Assembly: GCF_009807095.1 (NCBI RefSeq)
Contig: NZ_WUCC01000008.1
Span: 62,001-126,000, forward strand
DNA length: 64,000 bases
Reading direction: 5' to 3'
Source of the DNA: Rathayibacter sp. VKM Ac-2754
GTDB taxonomy: Bacteria > Actinomycetota > Actinomycetes > Actinomycetales > Microbacteriaceae
Shown here: one piece after another, positions 54,902-64,000 of the stretch
How positions within the stretch are numbered: the first letter of the stretch is position 1
Layout of the letters: each line of letters starts with the position of its first letter
Position numbers and translations under genes: made by a program
Notes under the pieces: generated by a model
Told to the model about the DNA's origin: nothing
Database searches by the model: none
What the model saw: the letters and a program-made list of their open reading frames with translations, nothing else

Positions 54902-55783
54902 ATGACCAGCTCGCCCTACCTCACCCGGCCGATCGTCTCGACGCAGTGGCTCGCCGACCACCTCGGTCGCGAGAACCTGGTCGTGATCGACGCGAGCGTG
55001 CTCTTCGTGCCCGGATTCGACGGCCGCTACCGCTACCTCAGCGGAGAGGACCAGTACCTCGTCGAGGGCCACGTGCCCGGAGCCGTCTTCGCCGACCTGA
55101 TCGAGCACCTCTCCGACGCCGAGGGCGCATATCCGTTCGGCCGGCTCGATCCCGAGCGCTTCGCCGCCGCGGTCGGCGCCCTGGGCATCGGCGACGACTC
55201 GGTCGTCGTGGTCTACGACTCCGCGGTGGGGCAGTGGGCCTCCCGTCTCTGGTGGCTGCTGCGCGCGGCGGGTCACGCCGCCGTCGCCGTCCTCGACGGC
55301 GGGCTCACCGCCTGGCGGCAGGAGTCGCGCCCGCTCGAGACCGGGCACGTCGCTCCGGTGTCCGGGGCGGGCATCACCGTCCGCGCCGAGCGCCCGCTCT
55401 GGATCGACAAGGCGGGGGTCGAGAGCATCCTCCGGGGCGAGGCTCCCGGCACGCTCGTCTGCGCGGCGCCGCCGAAGGAGTTCACCGGCGAGGCGGGCCA
55501 GCGTCCCCGACGCGGGCACCTGCCCGGCTCGGTGAGCGTCCCGGCCGCGCGCCTCGTCGACCGCGAGACCCACGTGCTCCTGCCGCAGGCGCGCCTGCGC
55601 GAGCTGTTCGCCGACGTCCTCGGTGCCGAACGCCTCGTGCTGTACTGCGGAGGCGGCATCGCTGCCGCCGCCGACGCGCTGGCGCTGACACTGCTCGGGA
55701 GGGACGACGTCGTGATCTACGACGGCTCGCTGAACGAGTGGGCGGCCGACCCCGAGGCGCCGCTCGTGGTCACGGCCGCCTGA
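54902..55783 (+). CDS. Thiosulfate/3-mercaptopyruvate sulfurtransferase
   Basis: The two-domain rhodanese of 293 residues transfers sulfane sulfur to cyanide or thiols. The N-terminal inactive domain has [28 protein letters not shown] and [19 protein letters not shown]. The C-terminal domain has [17 protein letters not shown] and the catalytic cysteine in [16 protein letters not shown]; the active loop CGGGIAA differs slightly from the usual CGSGVTA. The 3' end overlaps the convergent DUF255 gene by 14 bases. Confidence 0.92.
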   Translation: MTSSPYLTRPIVSTQWLADHLGRENLVVIDASVLFVPGFDGRYRYLSGEDQYLVEGHVPGAVFADLIEHLSDAEGAYPFGRLDPERFAAAVGALGIGDDSVVVVYDSAVGQWASRLWWLLRAAGHAAVAVLDGGLTAWRQESRPLETGHVAPVSGAGITVRAERPLWIDKAGVESILRGEAPGTLVCAAPPKEFTGEAGQRPRRGHLPGSVSVPAARLVDRETHVLLPQARLRELFADVLGAERLVLYCGGGIAAAADALALTLLGRDDVVIYDGSLNEWAADPEAPLVVTAA

Positions 55784-57617
55784 CGACGATCGACGGCAGG
55801 GTCGTCGTCGGCAGGGCGCAGACGAACGCCTCGCAGGAGTACGCGGTCGGCCGTCCGTCGCGCGAGACTCGACCCTCGAACAGCTCGAAGCCGGCCTCCG
55901 TCCAGTCGCGAGCGGCGTCGTCCGACACAGCGACGGCGATCCCCAGATCGGTCGTCCGCGCGCCCTCGAGCAGCGCGACGGCGCTGTCGGGAGCGACGAG
56001 CACCAGCTGGGTGACGGGCCGCGCCAGCCTCGTCGCCAGGGCGAGCACCGCACCGAAGCCCATCGGCTGCGACACCGCACCGGGAGCGACCGCGGCGACT
56101 ACCGCCTCCGCCGCCTCGCGGTAGCGCAGCTCGCCCGTCAGGAGGTAGAGCTCGTGCGCCGCATCGGCCGTCGCCGACAGGCCCGACGGGTAGGCGCCCT
56201 CCGAGGGGTCCGCGGCGAGGAGCAGCCCTCGCGCGGCGAGCGCCGGGTCTCCGCCGCCCGGCAGCGCGAACGGCGGCCACGCCTCCGCCGCGTCGAGCGC
56301 CCCGTCGATCAGCGCCCGCGCGACGCGCGCGTAGCGGGGCGAGCCCTCGGCGACGGCGAGGCGCAGGAGTCCACCGGCGAGCATCCCGAGGTCTTCGAGC
56401 GCGGGGCGCGCGGCCGAGACCGCGTCGCCCAGGGAGGCCCGGACCACGAGCACGCCGTCGACCAGGTGCCGGTCGATCAGCAGGTCGGCGGCGCGTCGGG
56501 CCGCGTCGATCCAGTCCTCGCGGCCGAGCGCCCGGCCGGCCCGGGCGAGGGCCTGGATCGCCAGGCCGTTCCAGCCGGTGACCACCTTCTCGTCGAGCGC
56601 CGGGGGCTCGAGGCCGCCGCGGTCCTCCGCGAGGTAGTAGCCGCCCTCGGACCGCCGACCGTCGACGATGCTCTCCGAGTCCTGCGCGCTGGCGAACCCG
56701 CCGCTCGGACGCTGGAGCGTGCCGAGCAGGAAGGAGGCGATCCCCTCGGCGACCGCGGTCAGCGCCGCGGTGTCGGTGCCGTCGCGGCCGAGCAGGACGG
56801 CGGCGACGTCGAGGAGCAGCGCGTTGTCGTAGAGCATCCGCTCGTAGTGCGGGTCGCTCCAGTCGGCGCGGGTGGCGTAGCGGAAGAAGCCGCCGTCGCG
56901 GTCGCGCAGCGGCGAGCGGGCGAGGGTGAGGAGCGTGCGCTCGGCCAGCTCGGCGCCCGACGCCCGGGACGCGAGGAAGCCCAGCACCGGCGCGACCGGG
57001 AACTTCGGGGCGCCGCCGAAGCCGCCGTGCTCGCGGTCCTCCTCCTCGGCCAGCCACCGGACGGCGCCGTCGAGGGCCGCGTCATCCGGCAGGCCGGTCG
57101 ACGTCGGGCGTTCGGCGGTCGCCTCGCGGAGCGCCGTCGCGAGCGAGCCGGCGGTGGCGTGCACCTCGTCGCGGCGCAGGCGCCACGCCTCCGACACGGC
57201 GTCGAGCACGTCCGAGAAGGCGGGCGTGCCGCCGACCGCGCGGGGCGGGAAGTAGGTGCCGGCGTAGAACGCCTCGCCGCCCGGGGTGGTGAAGACGGTG
57301 AGCGGCCAGCCGAGGTTCCGCGTGAAGGCGCTGGCGGCGGTGAGGTAGGCGGTGTCGACGTCGGGGTGCTCCTCGCGGTCGACCTTCACGGCGACGAAGC
57401 CGTCGTCGAGGCGCGCGGCGAGCACCGGATCCGAGAACGACTCCCGGGCCATGACGTGGCACCAGTGGCAGGTCGCGTAGCCGATGGAGACGAGCACGGG
57501 CACGTCGCGGCGCGCGGCCTCGGCGAACGCCTCCTCGCCCCAGGGGAACCAGTCGACGGCATTGTCCGCGTGCGAGCGGAGGTAGGGGCTGACACTCGAG
57601 CGCAGTCGTTCGGCCAT
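55770..57617 (-). CDS. DUF255 (YyaL/SSP411-like) thioredoxin-fold protein
   Basis: The 615-residue cytoplasmic protein has an N-terminal thioredoxin-like domain opening [21 protein letters not shown] with a CHWC motif at about residues 50-53 ([16 protein letters not shown]), then [23 protein letters not shown], then an alpha/alpha six-barrel domain ([40 protein letters not shown]). It matches the YyaL/spermatogenesis-associated 20 family, whose role is unsettled. It is about 50 residues shorter than many members, at the C-terminus. Leaderless-type promoter. Confidence 0.92.
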   Translation of the reverse strand: MAERLRSSVSPYLRSHADNAVDWFPWGEEAFAEAARRDVPVLVSIGYATCHWCHVMARESFSDPVLAARLDDGFVAVKVDREEHPDVDTAYLTAASAFTRNLGWPLTVFTTPGGEAFYAGTYFPPRAVGGTPAFSDVLDAVSEAWRLRRDEVHATAGSLATALREATAERPTSTGLPDDAALDGAVRWLAEEEDREHGGFGGAPKFPVAPVLGFLASRASGAELAERTLLTLARSPLRDRDGGFFRYATRADWSDPHYERMLYDNALLLDVAAVLLGRDGTDTAALTAVAEGIASFLLGTLQRPSGGFASAQDSESIVDGRRSEGGYYLAEDRGGLEPPALDEKVVTGWNGLAIQALARAGRALGREDWIDAARRAADLLIDRHLVDGVLVVRASLGDAVSAARPALEDLGMLAGGLLRLAVAEGSPRYARVARALIDGALDAAEAWPPFALPGGGDPALAARGLLLAADPSEGAYPSGLSATADAAHELYLLTGELRYREAAEAVVAAVAPGAVSQPMGFGAVLALATRLARPVTQLVLVAPDSAVALLEGARTTDLGIAVAVSDDAARDWTEAGFELFEGRVSRDGRPTAYSCEAFVCALPTTTLPSIVVRRP

Positions 57618-57623
57618 CCCTCC

Positions 57624-57629
57624 ACGCTA
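57624..57629 (-). promoter_or_regulatory. Leaderless-type -10 box of the DUF255 gene
   Basis: TAGCGT, then GGAGGG, then ATG on the minus strand. Confidence 0.5.
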
Positions 57630-57671
57630 GCCCGGGGTGGCCGGGCCGTCAGGGGGTTGTCGGGCGCGCAC

Positions 57672-57733
57672 AACGTCGGCGGAGAGCGCCTCTCGCGCAC
57701 GATGGCGCGCGACGAGCACTCTCAGCCGACGTT
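57672..57733. terminator. Hairpin at the 3' end of the MFS gene
   Basis: The outer arms AACGTCGGC (57672-57680) and GCCGACGTT (57725-57733) pair perfectly; the inner part pairs imperfectly around CTCGCGCACGATGGCGCGCGA. The right arm includes the last codons and stop of the MFS gene. Related to the hairpin at 35251-35288. Confidence 0.5.
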
Positions 57734-58915
57734 CTGCAGCGACTCCTCGTGCCGGGGCGAGGGAACGAGCGGCAGCGCGACCACGGGCGCGAGGGCGACC
57801 ACCGCGAAGGCGAGCGGATATCCCACCAGCCCGATCAGCGCCCCGATCGCCGGAGCAGCCACGGCCGCCGTCGCGAACTGCCCGGTGTTCTGCGCGCCGA
57901 GCGCCCGGCCCGACCACGAGGGGCCCGCGATCTCGGCGACGGAGGTGAAGGCGAGCCCGTTGTCGGCGACCGAGATCGTGGTGGCAGCGACGAAGAGGAC
58001 GGCGGCCACCGCGACTCCGGCGTGCAGCGCGCTCGTGCCGGCGAGCAGGAGCAGGGCGACGACTCCGGCGACGGCCACCCAGCGCAGCGGAGCCAGGCGC
58101 GAGCCGACCCGGTCGCTGAGCACGCCCACCGCGATGCGACCGAACGCGCCCGCGAACTGGGCGACGGCGATGAGGACGCCCGCCGCGGCCGGATCCCAGC
58201 TCTGATCGACGATCAGCCAGACGAGGCCGAAGGTCGAGAGGGTGAACTGCGGCACGACCAGCAGCGCCGAGACGCCGTGGATGCGCCAGAGCGCGGCGTT
58301 CTCGCGGTAGGGATTGCGGGCGGGAGCCGCCGCGCTCCGGGGCGCCCGGGGCGGATCGATGATGCCGATCGCGCAGGCGACCGCCAGCACCGCGAGCAGC
58401 ACGGCCGGCACGGCGAGGGCGGCCGGGATGCCGGCCGCGGCGGCGAGCGGCGGGATGCTCAGCGACGCGGCGGCGACTCCGAGCGGCTGGCTCATCTGCC
58501 GGACGCCCATCGCCAGACCCCGGCGGTGGCGCGGGAACCAGCCGATCACCACGCGTCCGCTCGCGGCGTTGACGCTCCCCGAGGCCATCCCGCCGAGGAG
58601 GAGGAAGACGGCGAGCGCGATCAGGTCGCCGCCCGTGAGCATCGCCGCGACCGCGCTGAGGGCCGTCGCGCCGACTCCGATCGCGATCACGATCCGCTCG
58701 CCGTAGCGGTCGGCGAGAGCGCCCCACGCGACGAGGGTCAGCACGAGTCCGACGTTGGGGGCGGAGGCGAGCAGGCCGGCCTCGGCGAGCGAGTAGCCGT
58801 ACTCGGTGTGCAGCAGCGGGATCAGGAACGGCGGCACCGACACGAAGACGGTCGTGGCGGCCTGCGCCGCGACGCCGAGCGCGAGCATCAGCCACGGGCG
58901 TGGAGTGCGGGACAC
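57722..58915 (-). CDS. MFS transporter
   Basis: The 397-residue protein has twelve hydrophobic segments and the MFS motif A loop WGALADRYGERIVIAIG between helices 2 and 3, with a related loop VGVLSDRVGSRLAPL in the second half. The loop GWFPRHRRGLAMGVRQMSQPLG is typical of organic-anion/cyanate-type MFS proteins. GTG start after AGGAGG. No partner gene or regulator is adjacent; substrate unknown. Confidence 0.9.
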   Translation of the reverse strand: MSRTPRPWLMLALGVAAQAATTVFVSVPPFLIPLLHTEYGYSLAEAGLLASAPNVGLVLTLVAWGALADRYGERIVIAIGVGATALSAVAAMLTGGDLIALAVFLLLGGMASGSVNAASGRVVIGWFPRHRRGLAMGVRQMSQPLGVAAASLSIPPLAAAAGIPAALAVPAVLLAVLAVACAIGIIDPPRAPRSAAAPARNPYRENAALWRIHGVSALLVVPQFTLSTFGLVWLIVDQSWDPAAAGVLIAVAQFAGAFGRIAVGVLSDRVGSRLAPLRWVAVAGVVALLLLAGTSALHAGVAVAAVLFVAATTISVADNGLAFTSVAEIAGPSWSGRALGAQNTGQFATAAVAAPAIGALIGLVGYPLAFAVVALAPVVALPLVPSPRHEESLQNVG

Positions 58916-58967
58916 GATCCTCCTCGGGGAGCGCTCAGGAGCGGGGACTCCGGAACCCTAGCGCCGG

Positions 58968-59207
58968 TCAGCGCTCGAAGAACCAGCCGCTCGGGCGCTC
59001 GGGGCGCGCGACGTCGGTGCCGCCGGAGCCGCGACCGCGCCTGCCGAGCACGAGGTAGGCGATGCTGCCGAGGAACGGCGCGATGACGATGAAGGCGACC
59101 CAGCCGACCTTCGCGACCTTCGAGAGGCGGTGGTTCGAGAGCACGCCCTGGATCGCGAAGAGCAGCAGGACGATGTTGAGCACGACGAGCAGCGACTGCG
59201 GATTCAC
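58968..59207 (-). CDS. Small membrane protein with PLDc_N-type domain
   Basis: The 79-residue protein has two membrane helices (about residues 6-24 and 33-54) separated by SNHRLSKVAKVG, followed by GRRGRGSGGTDVARPERPSG and an aromatic end. The second helix WVAFIVIAPFLGSIAYLVLGR is the familiar PLDc_N (phospholipase D nuclease N-terminal, membrane-only) pattern. GTG start. Function unknown. It is divergent from hrpA. Confidence 0.8.
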   Translation of the reverse strand: MNPQSLLVVLNIVLLLFAIQGVLSNHRLSKVAKVGWVAFIVIAPFLGSIAYLVLGRRGRGSGGTDVARPERPSGWFFER

Positions 59208-59275
59208 TCGGGCCCTCTCTGCTCGACGAGCCCGTCGGATTTCTCGAGGGGACAGGGCATTCTCGCACGCGGCCG

Positions 59276-59281
59276 TAGGAT
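59276..59281 (+). promoter_or_regulatory. -10 box of hrpA with a very short leader
   Basis: TAGGAT lies nine bases before the ATG. The intervening GGAGGG could serve as a ribosome site if transcription starts within it. Confidence 0.4.
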
Positions 59282-59290
59282 GGAGGGCTC

Positions 59291-62200
59291 ATGTCAGACG
59301 CCCTCAGCATCCGCTACCCGCCCGAACTGCCCGTGTCGGCGCGTCGCGACGACATCGCGGCAGCGATCCGCGACAACCAGGTCGTGATCGTCGCGGGGGC
59401 GACGGGATCCGGCAAGACGACGCAGCTGCCGAAGATCCTGCTCGAGCTGGGGCTCGGGAGCATCGCGCACACGCAGCCCCGCCGCATCGCCGCGCGCACG
59501 ATCGCCGAGCGCATCGCGGAGGAGCTCGACGACGAGGTCGGCGGGATCGTCGGCTACCAGGTCCGCTTCACCGACAAGGCGAGCGCCTCGACGCGGATCA
59601 AGCTGATGACCGACGGCATCCTGCTGAACGAGATGAACCACGACCGGATGCTCAGCCGGTACGACGCGATCATCATCGACGAGGCCCACGAGCGCAGCCT
59701 CAACATCGACTTCCTGCTCGGCTACCTGCACCGCCTGCTGCCGCAGCGACCGGAGCTGAAGCTCGTCATCACCTCCGCGACGATCGACCCCGCCAGCTTC
59801 GCGAAGCACTTCTCCGACGCCGAGGGGAAGCCCGCGCCGGTGATCGAGGTGTCGGGCCGCACCTTTCCCGTCGAGATCCGCTACCGCCCGCTGGTGGCCG
59901 AGGAGCCGGAGGAGGACGACGACACCGACACCCCCGACGCGACCGCGGGCAGCCGCGACCTGATGACAGGCATCGCCGACGCGCTCGCCGAGCTCGCCCG
60001 CGAGGATCCGGGCGACGTGCTGGTCTTCCTCTCGGGCGAGAACGAGATCCGCGACGCGGAGGACGCGATCCGCGGGCGGAACCTGCCGGGCACCGAGGTC
60101 CTCCCCCTCTACGGCCGTCTGTCGGCCGCCGACCAGCACCGCGTCTTCGAGCGCTCCCGCACCCCGGGCGTGCGCCGGCGCGTGATCCTCGCCACCAACG
60201 TCGCCGAGACGAGCCTCACCGTGCCCGGCATCCGCTACGTGATCGACGGAGGAACGGCGCGCATCTCGCGCTACAGCGCGCGCTCGAAGGTCCAGCGCCT
60301 GCCCATCGAGGCGGTCTCGCAGGCCTCGGCGAACCAGCGCTCCGGGCGCTCGGGCCGCACCAGCGCGGGCATCGCGATCCGGCTGTACTCGGAGGAGGAC
60401 TACCTCCGCCGCCCCGAGTACACCGACCCCGAGATCCTGCGCACGGGGCTCGCGGCGGTCATCCTGCAGATGATCTCGCTCGGCCTCGGCGACATCGCCT
60501 CCTTCCCGTTCCTGACGCCTCCGGACTCGCGCGGCATCAAGGACGGTCTCGACCTGCTCACCGAGCTCGGCGCGATCCGCGCCCAGGGCGAGTCGAGCAC
60601 ACGCGCCACGCCGGCCGCGCCGCAGCTGACGCGCATCGGCCGAGACCTCGCGCGCCTCCCGATCGACCCGCGCTTCGGGCGGATGGTGATCGAGTCGCGC
60701 ACGCACGGCGTGAGCCGCGAGGTGATGGCGATCGTCGCCGGACTCACCATCCAGGACGTCCGCGAGCGGCCCCTCGAGCGCCGCGCGCAGGCCGACCAGC
60801 AGCACGCCCGCTTCGTCGACCCGACCAGCGACTTCCTCACCCTGCTCAACCTCTGGAACTACCTCGAGGAGAAGCAGGCGGAGCTCTCGTCGAGCGCGTT
60901 CCGCCGGCTGTGCAAGGCCGAGTACCTCAACTACCTGCGGGTGCGCGAATGGCAGGACGTGTTCCGGCAGCTGCGCCAGCTCGCCCGCCCGCTGAAGCTC
61001 GAGATCGGCGACCCCAAGGTCGACCCCGACGGCATCCACCGCTCGCTGCTCGCGGGCCTGCTCTCGCACCTCGGCATCAAGGACACCACCTCGCAGCAGG
61101 CTCAGCGCGCGGCCAAGAGCCGCGAGCGCCAGAGCGTGCAGTACGTCGGCGCCCGCAACGCCAAGTTCTCGATCTTCCCGGGCAGCGCGCTCGCCAAGAA
61201 GCTCCCCGACGCCGTGATGAGCGCCGAGCTCGTCGAGACGAGCCGGCTCTTCGCGCGCTCGAACGCCGCGATCGATCCGGCCTGGGCGGAGGCGATCGCC
61301 GGCGACCTCGTGAAGCGCCAGTACAGCGAGCCGCACTGGGAGAAGGCGCAGGGCGCCGCCGTCGCGTACGAGAAGGTCACGCTCTACGGCGTGCCGATCA
61401 TCGCCCGGCGCCGAGTGCAGTTCTCGCGCATCGACGCCTCCTACGCCCGCGAGCTGTTCATCCGGCACGCCCTGGTCGAGGGCGAGTGGGAGTCGCGGCA
61501 CGCGTTCGACCGCAAGAACCGCGCCCTGCGCGCCGAACTCGAGCGGCTCGAGGAGCGCACTCGGCGCCGCGACCTGCTCGTGGACGACGAGGCGGTCTTC
61601 GACTTCTACGACCGCCGTCTCCCCCGCGACATCCACTCGGTCCGCTCGTTCGACTCCTGGTGGCGCACGGCGCAGCACGACGAGCCCGACCTGCTGACGA
61701 TGACGCAGCAGACCCTGCTGCCCGAGGACGCGGAGGAGATCGACGAGACCGCGTTCCCGACCCAGTGGCGCCAGGCCGACCAGCGCTTCCGCCTCTCGTA
61801 CCGGTTCGAGCCCGGCACGGAGGAGGACGGCGTGACCGTCCACGTGCCCCTGGCACTCCTGCCGCGCGTCTCGCCGCTCGGCTTCGACTGGCTGGTCCCT
61901 GGGCTCCGCGACGAGCTCGTCGCCGCGATGATCAAGGCGCTGCCCAAGCACCTGCGGCGCAACGTCGTCCCGGCGAACGACTGGGCCCGCCGGCTCACGT
62001 CCGCGCTCCCCCACGACGTGCCGAACCCGCCGACGGAGTCGTTCGCCGCGACCCTCGCGAGCGCCATCCAGCACGAGGCGGGCGTCGTGGTGAAGGCCTC
62101 CGACTTCGAGCTGGAGCGGATCCCCACGCATCTGCGGGTGACCTTCGCGATCGCGGATGAGCGCGGCCGCACGATCGCCGCCGGCAAGGAGCTCGCGCCT

Positions 62201-63139
62201 CTGTCCGAGCGGCTGCGCGGCCGGGTCCGCGACGAGGTCGCCCGCGTCGTCGAAGCGCGCGTGCCCGACGCGCTCGAGCGCCGGGGCCTGAAGACCTGGG
62301 ACATGCCCGAGCTCCCCCGGGTGACCGACACCCGGCAGGGCGGCAACACCATCCGCGCCTACCCGGCTCTCATCGACGACGGCGACTCCGTGTCGATCCG
62401 CCTGCTCGCGACGCCGGAGGACCAGGCCCGCGAGCACCCGCGCGGAGTGCGGCGCCTCCTGCTGCTCGCGACCCCCAGCCCGGTCGCCTACGTGCAGCAG
62501 CACCTCACCTCGCACGAGAAGCTCGTGCTCGCGCAGAGCCCGTACCAGAACACGACCGCGCTGTTCACCGACTGCCTGCTCGCCTGCGTCGATGCGGTGC
62601 TCTGGCGGATGAAGCCCGACGGGATGCTGTTCCTCCGCGCCGAGTTCGACGCCGTGCGCGACCGGGTCTCGGCGAGCGTCATGGACTCGATGTTCGAGAC
62701 CGTGAAGACGGTGACCACGATCCTGACCACGGCCCGCGGTGTCGAGAAGGCGCTGAAGACGTCCTCGAGCATGGCCCTGCTGCCGGCGCTGACCGATGCG
62801 CGCGAGCAGCTCTCGGGTCTCGTCTACCCGGGATTCGTCTCGGCGACCGGAGTGGAGCGCCTGCGCCACCTGCCCCGCTACCTCGCGGCGATCACCGAGC
62901 GCTTCGGCAAGATCGGCGAGAACGTCGGTCGCGACCGCGTGTGGCTGAACGAGGTTCAGGCGGCGCAGGAGCTGTACCGCACGGCAGGAGGGGTGCGGCC
63001 CCTCCCGCCGCACGCCCCCGAGAACCTCGCGCGCGCTCGCTGGATGATCGAGGAGCTGCGGGTGAGCTTCTTCGCGCAGGGCCTCGGCACGGCCGAGAGC
63101 GTCTCACTGCAGCGCATCCGGAAGGTGCTCGCCGGCTGA
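59291..63139 (+). CDS. hrpA: ATP-dependent RNA helicase HrpA (DEAH box)
   Basis: The 1282-residue DEAH/RHA helicase has Walker A GATGSGKTTQ at about residues 36-45, TQPRRIAARTIAERIAEEL, DEAH box IIDEAHERSLNIDFLLGYL, ITSATID, VFLSGENEIRD, ATNVAETSLTVPGIRYVIDGG and QRSGRSGRT, then winged-helix, ratchet and OB domains and the long DUF3418-type C-terminus seen in bacterial HrpA. Full length. HrpA resolves stalled ribosomes in E. coli; the same role here is inference. Confidence 0.95.
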   Translation: MSDALSIRYPPELPVSARRDDIAAAIRDNQVVIVAGATGSGKTTQLPKILLELGLGSIAHTQPRRIAARTIAERIAEELDDEVGGIVGYQVRFTDKASASTRIKLMTDGILLNEMNHDRMLSRYDAIIIDEAHERSLNIDFLLGYLHRLLPQRPELKLVITSATIDPASFAKHFSDAEGKPAPVIEVSGRTFPVEIRYRPLVAEEPEEDDDTDTPDATAGSRDLMTGIADALAELAREDPGDVLVFLSGENEIRDAEDAIRGRNLPGTEVLPLYGRLSAADQHRVFERSRTPGVRRRVILATNVAETSLTVPGIRYVIDGGTARISRYSARSKVQRLPIEAVSQASANQRSGRSGRTSAGIAIRLYSEEDYLRRPEYTDPEILRTGLAAVILQMISLGLGDIASFPFLTPPDSRGIKDGLDLLTELGAIRAQGESSTRATPAAPQLTRIGRDLARLPIDPRFGRMVIESRTHGVSREVMAIVAGLTIQDVRERPLERRAQADQQHARFVDPTSDFLTLLNLWNYLEEKQAELSSSAFRRLCKAEYLNYLRVREWQDVFRQLRQLARPLKLEIGDPKVDPDGIHRSLLAGLLSHLGIKDTTSQQAQRAAKSRERQSVQYVGARNAKFSIFPGSALAKKLPDAVMSAELVETSRLFARSNAAIDPAWAEAIAGDLVKRQYSEPHWEKAQGAAVAYEKVTLYGVPIIARRRVQFSRIDASYARELFIRHALVEGEWESRHAFDRKNRALRAELERLEERTRRRDLLVDDEAVFDFYDRRLPRDIHSVRSFDSWWRTAQHDEPDLLTMTQQTLLPEDAEEIDETAFPTQWRQADQRFRLSYRFEPGTEEDGVTVHVPLALLPRVSPLGFDWLVPGLRDELVAAMIKALPKHLRRNVVPANDWARRLTSALPHDVPNPPTESFAATLASAIQHEAGVVVKASDFELERIPTHLRVTFAIADERGRTIAAGKELAPLSERLRGRVRDEVARVVEARVPDALERRGLKTWDMPELPRVTDTRQGGNTIRAYPALIDDGDSVSIRLLATPEDQAREHPRGVRRLLLLATPSPVAYVQQHLTSHEKLVLAQSPYQNTTALFTDCLLACVDAVLWRMKPDGMLFLRAEFDAVRDRVSASVMDSMFETVKTVTTILTTARGVEKALKTSSSMALLPALTDAREQLSGLVYPGFVSATGVERLRHLPRYLAAITERFGKIGENVGRDRVWLNEVQAAQELYRTAGGVRPLPPHAPENLARARWMIEELRVSFFAQGLGTAESVSLQRIRKVLAG

Positions 63140-63164
63140 TCGCCGAGTCGCCTCCGCGGGCCGC

Positions 63165-63170
63165 TAGTGT
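63165..63170 (+). promoter_or_regulatory. Leaderless-type -10 box of the last MFS gene
   Basis: TAGTGT, then CGTCCG, then the GTG at 63177. Confidence 0.5.
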
Positions 63171-63176
63171 CGTCCG

Positions 63177-64000
63177 GTGGGCAGCTACACCGAACTCCTG
63201 AAGACCCCTGGCGTGGGTCGGATCATCGCGGCGCAGCTCACTGCGCGGTTCCCGTTCGGGATGCTCTCGCTGGCCTTCCTCCTGCACGTCGAGCGCGTGC
63301 ACGACTCCTACGCCGCCGCCGGTCTGGTGCTCGGCTCGATGTCGATCGGCCAGGCGATCGCGGGCCCGCTGACGAGCCGCCTGATGGGCCGCCTCGGCAT
63401 GCGCCGGGTGCTCACGCTGACCCTGATCGTCTGCGCCGCCGCCATCATCGCGATGGCGCTGCTCGAGCTCGAGATCTGGCAGTTCGTGGTGATCGCGATG
63501 ATCGCCGGGCTGAGCATGCCTCCCGTGCAGCCGGCCGTGCGCACCATCTACCCCAAGATGGTCACCAGCTCGCAGCTCACTCCGCTGTTCTCGCTCGACG
63601 CCTCGGCGCAGGAGATCATCTGGGTGCTCGGCCCGGTGCTGACCACCTTCGTGTCGATCCAGATCTCGACGGTCGCGGGCATCCTCACGGCGGCGGCGTT
63701 CCTGATCGGAGGCGGCATCTGGTTCATCGCGTCGCCCGAGGTCGGCCGCGTGCGCATCCCGCGCTCCAAGCGCAAGCTCGGCGTCGTGCTCTCGAAGCCG
63801 CCGGTGCTGCTGGCGACCGTCGTGGGCTTCCTGCTGGTCGGCGCGTGCGCCGCGGTCGAGGCGGGGGTCGTCGCCGTGTTCGGCGAGGGCGGTGTCGAGT
63901 CGGGTGTGGTCCTCGCGATCTTCGCGGCCGGATCCCTGGTCGGCGGTCTGACGCTCGGGCACATCCCGATCAGCCGCTGGGCGACCGCGCGGCGCATGCT
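63177..64000 (+). CDS. MFS transporter, 3' end outside the window
   Basis: A GTG start opens a frame that stays open to the window edge (about 274 codons). It reads MGSYTELLKTPGVGRIIAAQ, then several membrane helices, with a short motif-A-like loop TSRLMGRLGMRRVLTLTLIV after helix 2, PVQPAVRTIYPKMV, and a basic central loop RIPRSKRKLGVVLSKPPV before the second half. This is an MFS protein with at least eight helices seen. The opposite strand is also open here, but with poorer codon bias. Substrate unknown. Confidence 0.85.
   Translation, partial: MGSYTELLKTPGVGRIIAAQLTARFPFGMLSLAFLLHVERVHDSYAAAGLVLGSMSIGQAIAGPLTSRLMGRLGMRRVLTLTLIVCAAAIIAMALLELEIWQFVVIAMIAGLSMPPVQPAVRTIYPKMVTSSQLTPLFSLDASAQEIIWVLGPVLTTFVSIQISTVAGILTAAAFLIGGGIWFIASPEVGRVRIPRSKRKLGVVLSKPPVLLATVVGFLLVGACAAVEAGVVAVFGEGGVESGVVLAIFAAGSLVGGLTLGHIPISRWATARRM

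Overview
The window is a GC-rich, gene-dense stretch of actinobacterial chromosome. Codon third positions are almost all G or C, GTG starts are common, and many promoters put the start codon 6-7 bases after a TAGCGT-like -10 box. Gene content and order point to the family Microbacteriaceae (Rathayibacter, Curtobacterium or Clavibacter-like); this assignment is inference. The order is ftsB-eno, mazG, mfd-pth-rplY, prs-glmU-tRNA-Gln, ispE-rsmA-tatD-metG, rsmI/pmt. Nothing looks like a prophage, insertion sequence, plasmid or CRISPR array.

Layout. 0-2.2 kb: start of an FtsB-like divisome gene, enolase and, divergently, adenine phosphoribosyltransferase. 2.3-6.0 kb: an SsuA/THI5-type ABC importer operon. 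6.3-12.6 kb: hisS, two ABC-2 style ATPase/permease pairs and mazG. 12.7-19.4 kb: adenine deaminase (a partner of apt in adenine salvage), a 52-residue acidic protein, mfd, pth and rplY. 19.6-30.9 kb: an accessory block with a xi-class glutathione-transferase-like reductase, gnd, a GH13 alpha-glucosidase, a carbohydrate ABC importer, its divergent ROK-type regulator, an amino-acid-permease-like protein and a large repeat region. 31-38.8 kb: prs, glmU, tRNA-Gln, a truncated tetR relic, an alpha/beta hydrolase divergent from a MarR regulator, an ABC-F ATPase and a sulfite-oxidase-fold molybdoenzyme. 38.8-46.1 kb: ispE, rsmA, tatD, metG, rsmI and a protein O-mannosyltransferase. 46.1-49.1 kb: a YeiH-type membrane protein, O-acetylhomoserine sulfhydrylase and a CoA-binding protein. 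49.2-53.1 kb: RtcB with a possible small upstream gene, then two secreted peptidoglycan-binding proteins. 53.2-64 kb: L-serine dehydratase, a sulfurtransferase, a DUF255 protein, two MFS transporters (the last cut by the window end), a small membrane protein and the helicase HrpA.

The most unusual content is non-coding. (1) A roughly 100-bp structured element occurs three times, each time starting within 5 bases of the stop codon of an unrelated minus-strand gene. (2) A roughly 123-bp element made of two inverted REP-like palindromes is present as five tandem copies at 30.07-30.82 kb, once at 54.7 kb, and as a fragment at 24.06 kb. (3) Three further families of long hairpins recur at gene ends, each in two places. 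(4) At least a dozen genes have promoters placed for leaderless transcription. (5) The marR/hydrolase promoter carries a perfect palindrome between its -35 and -10 boxes.

All functional calls come from reading the sequence and recalled family motifs; no database search was run.
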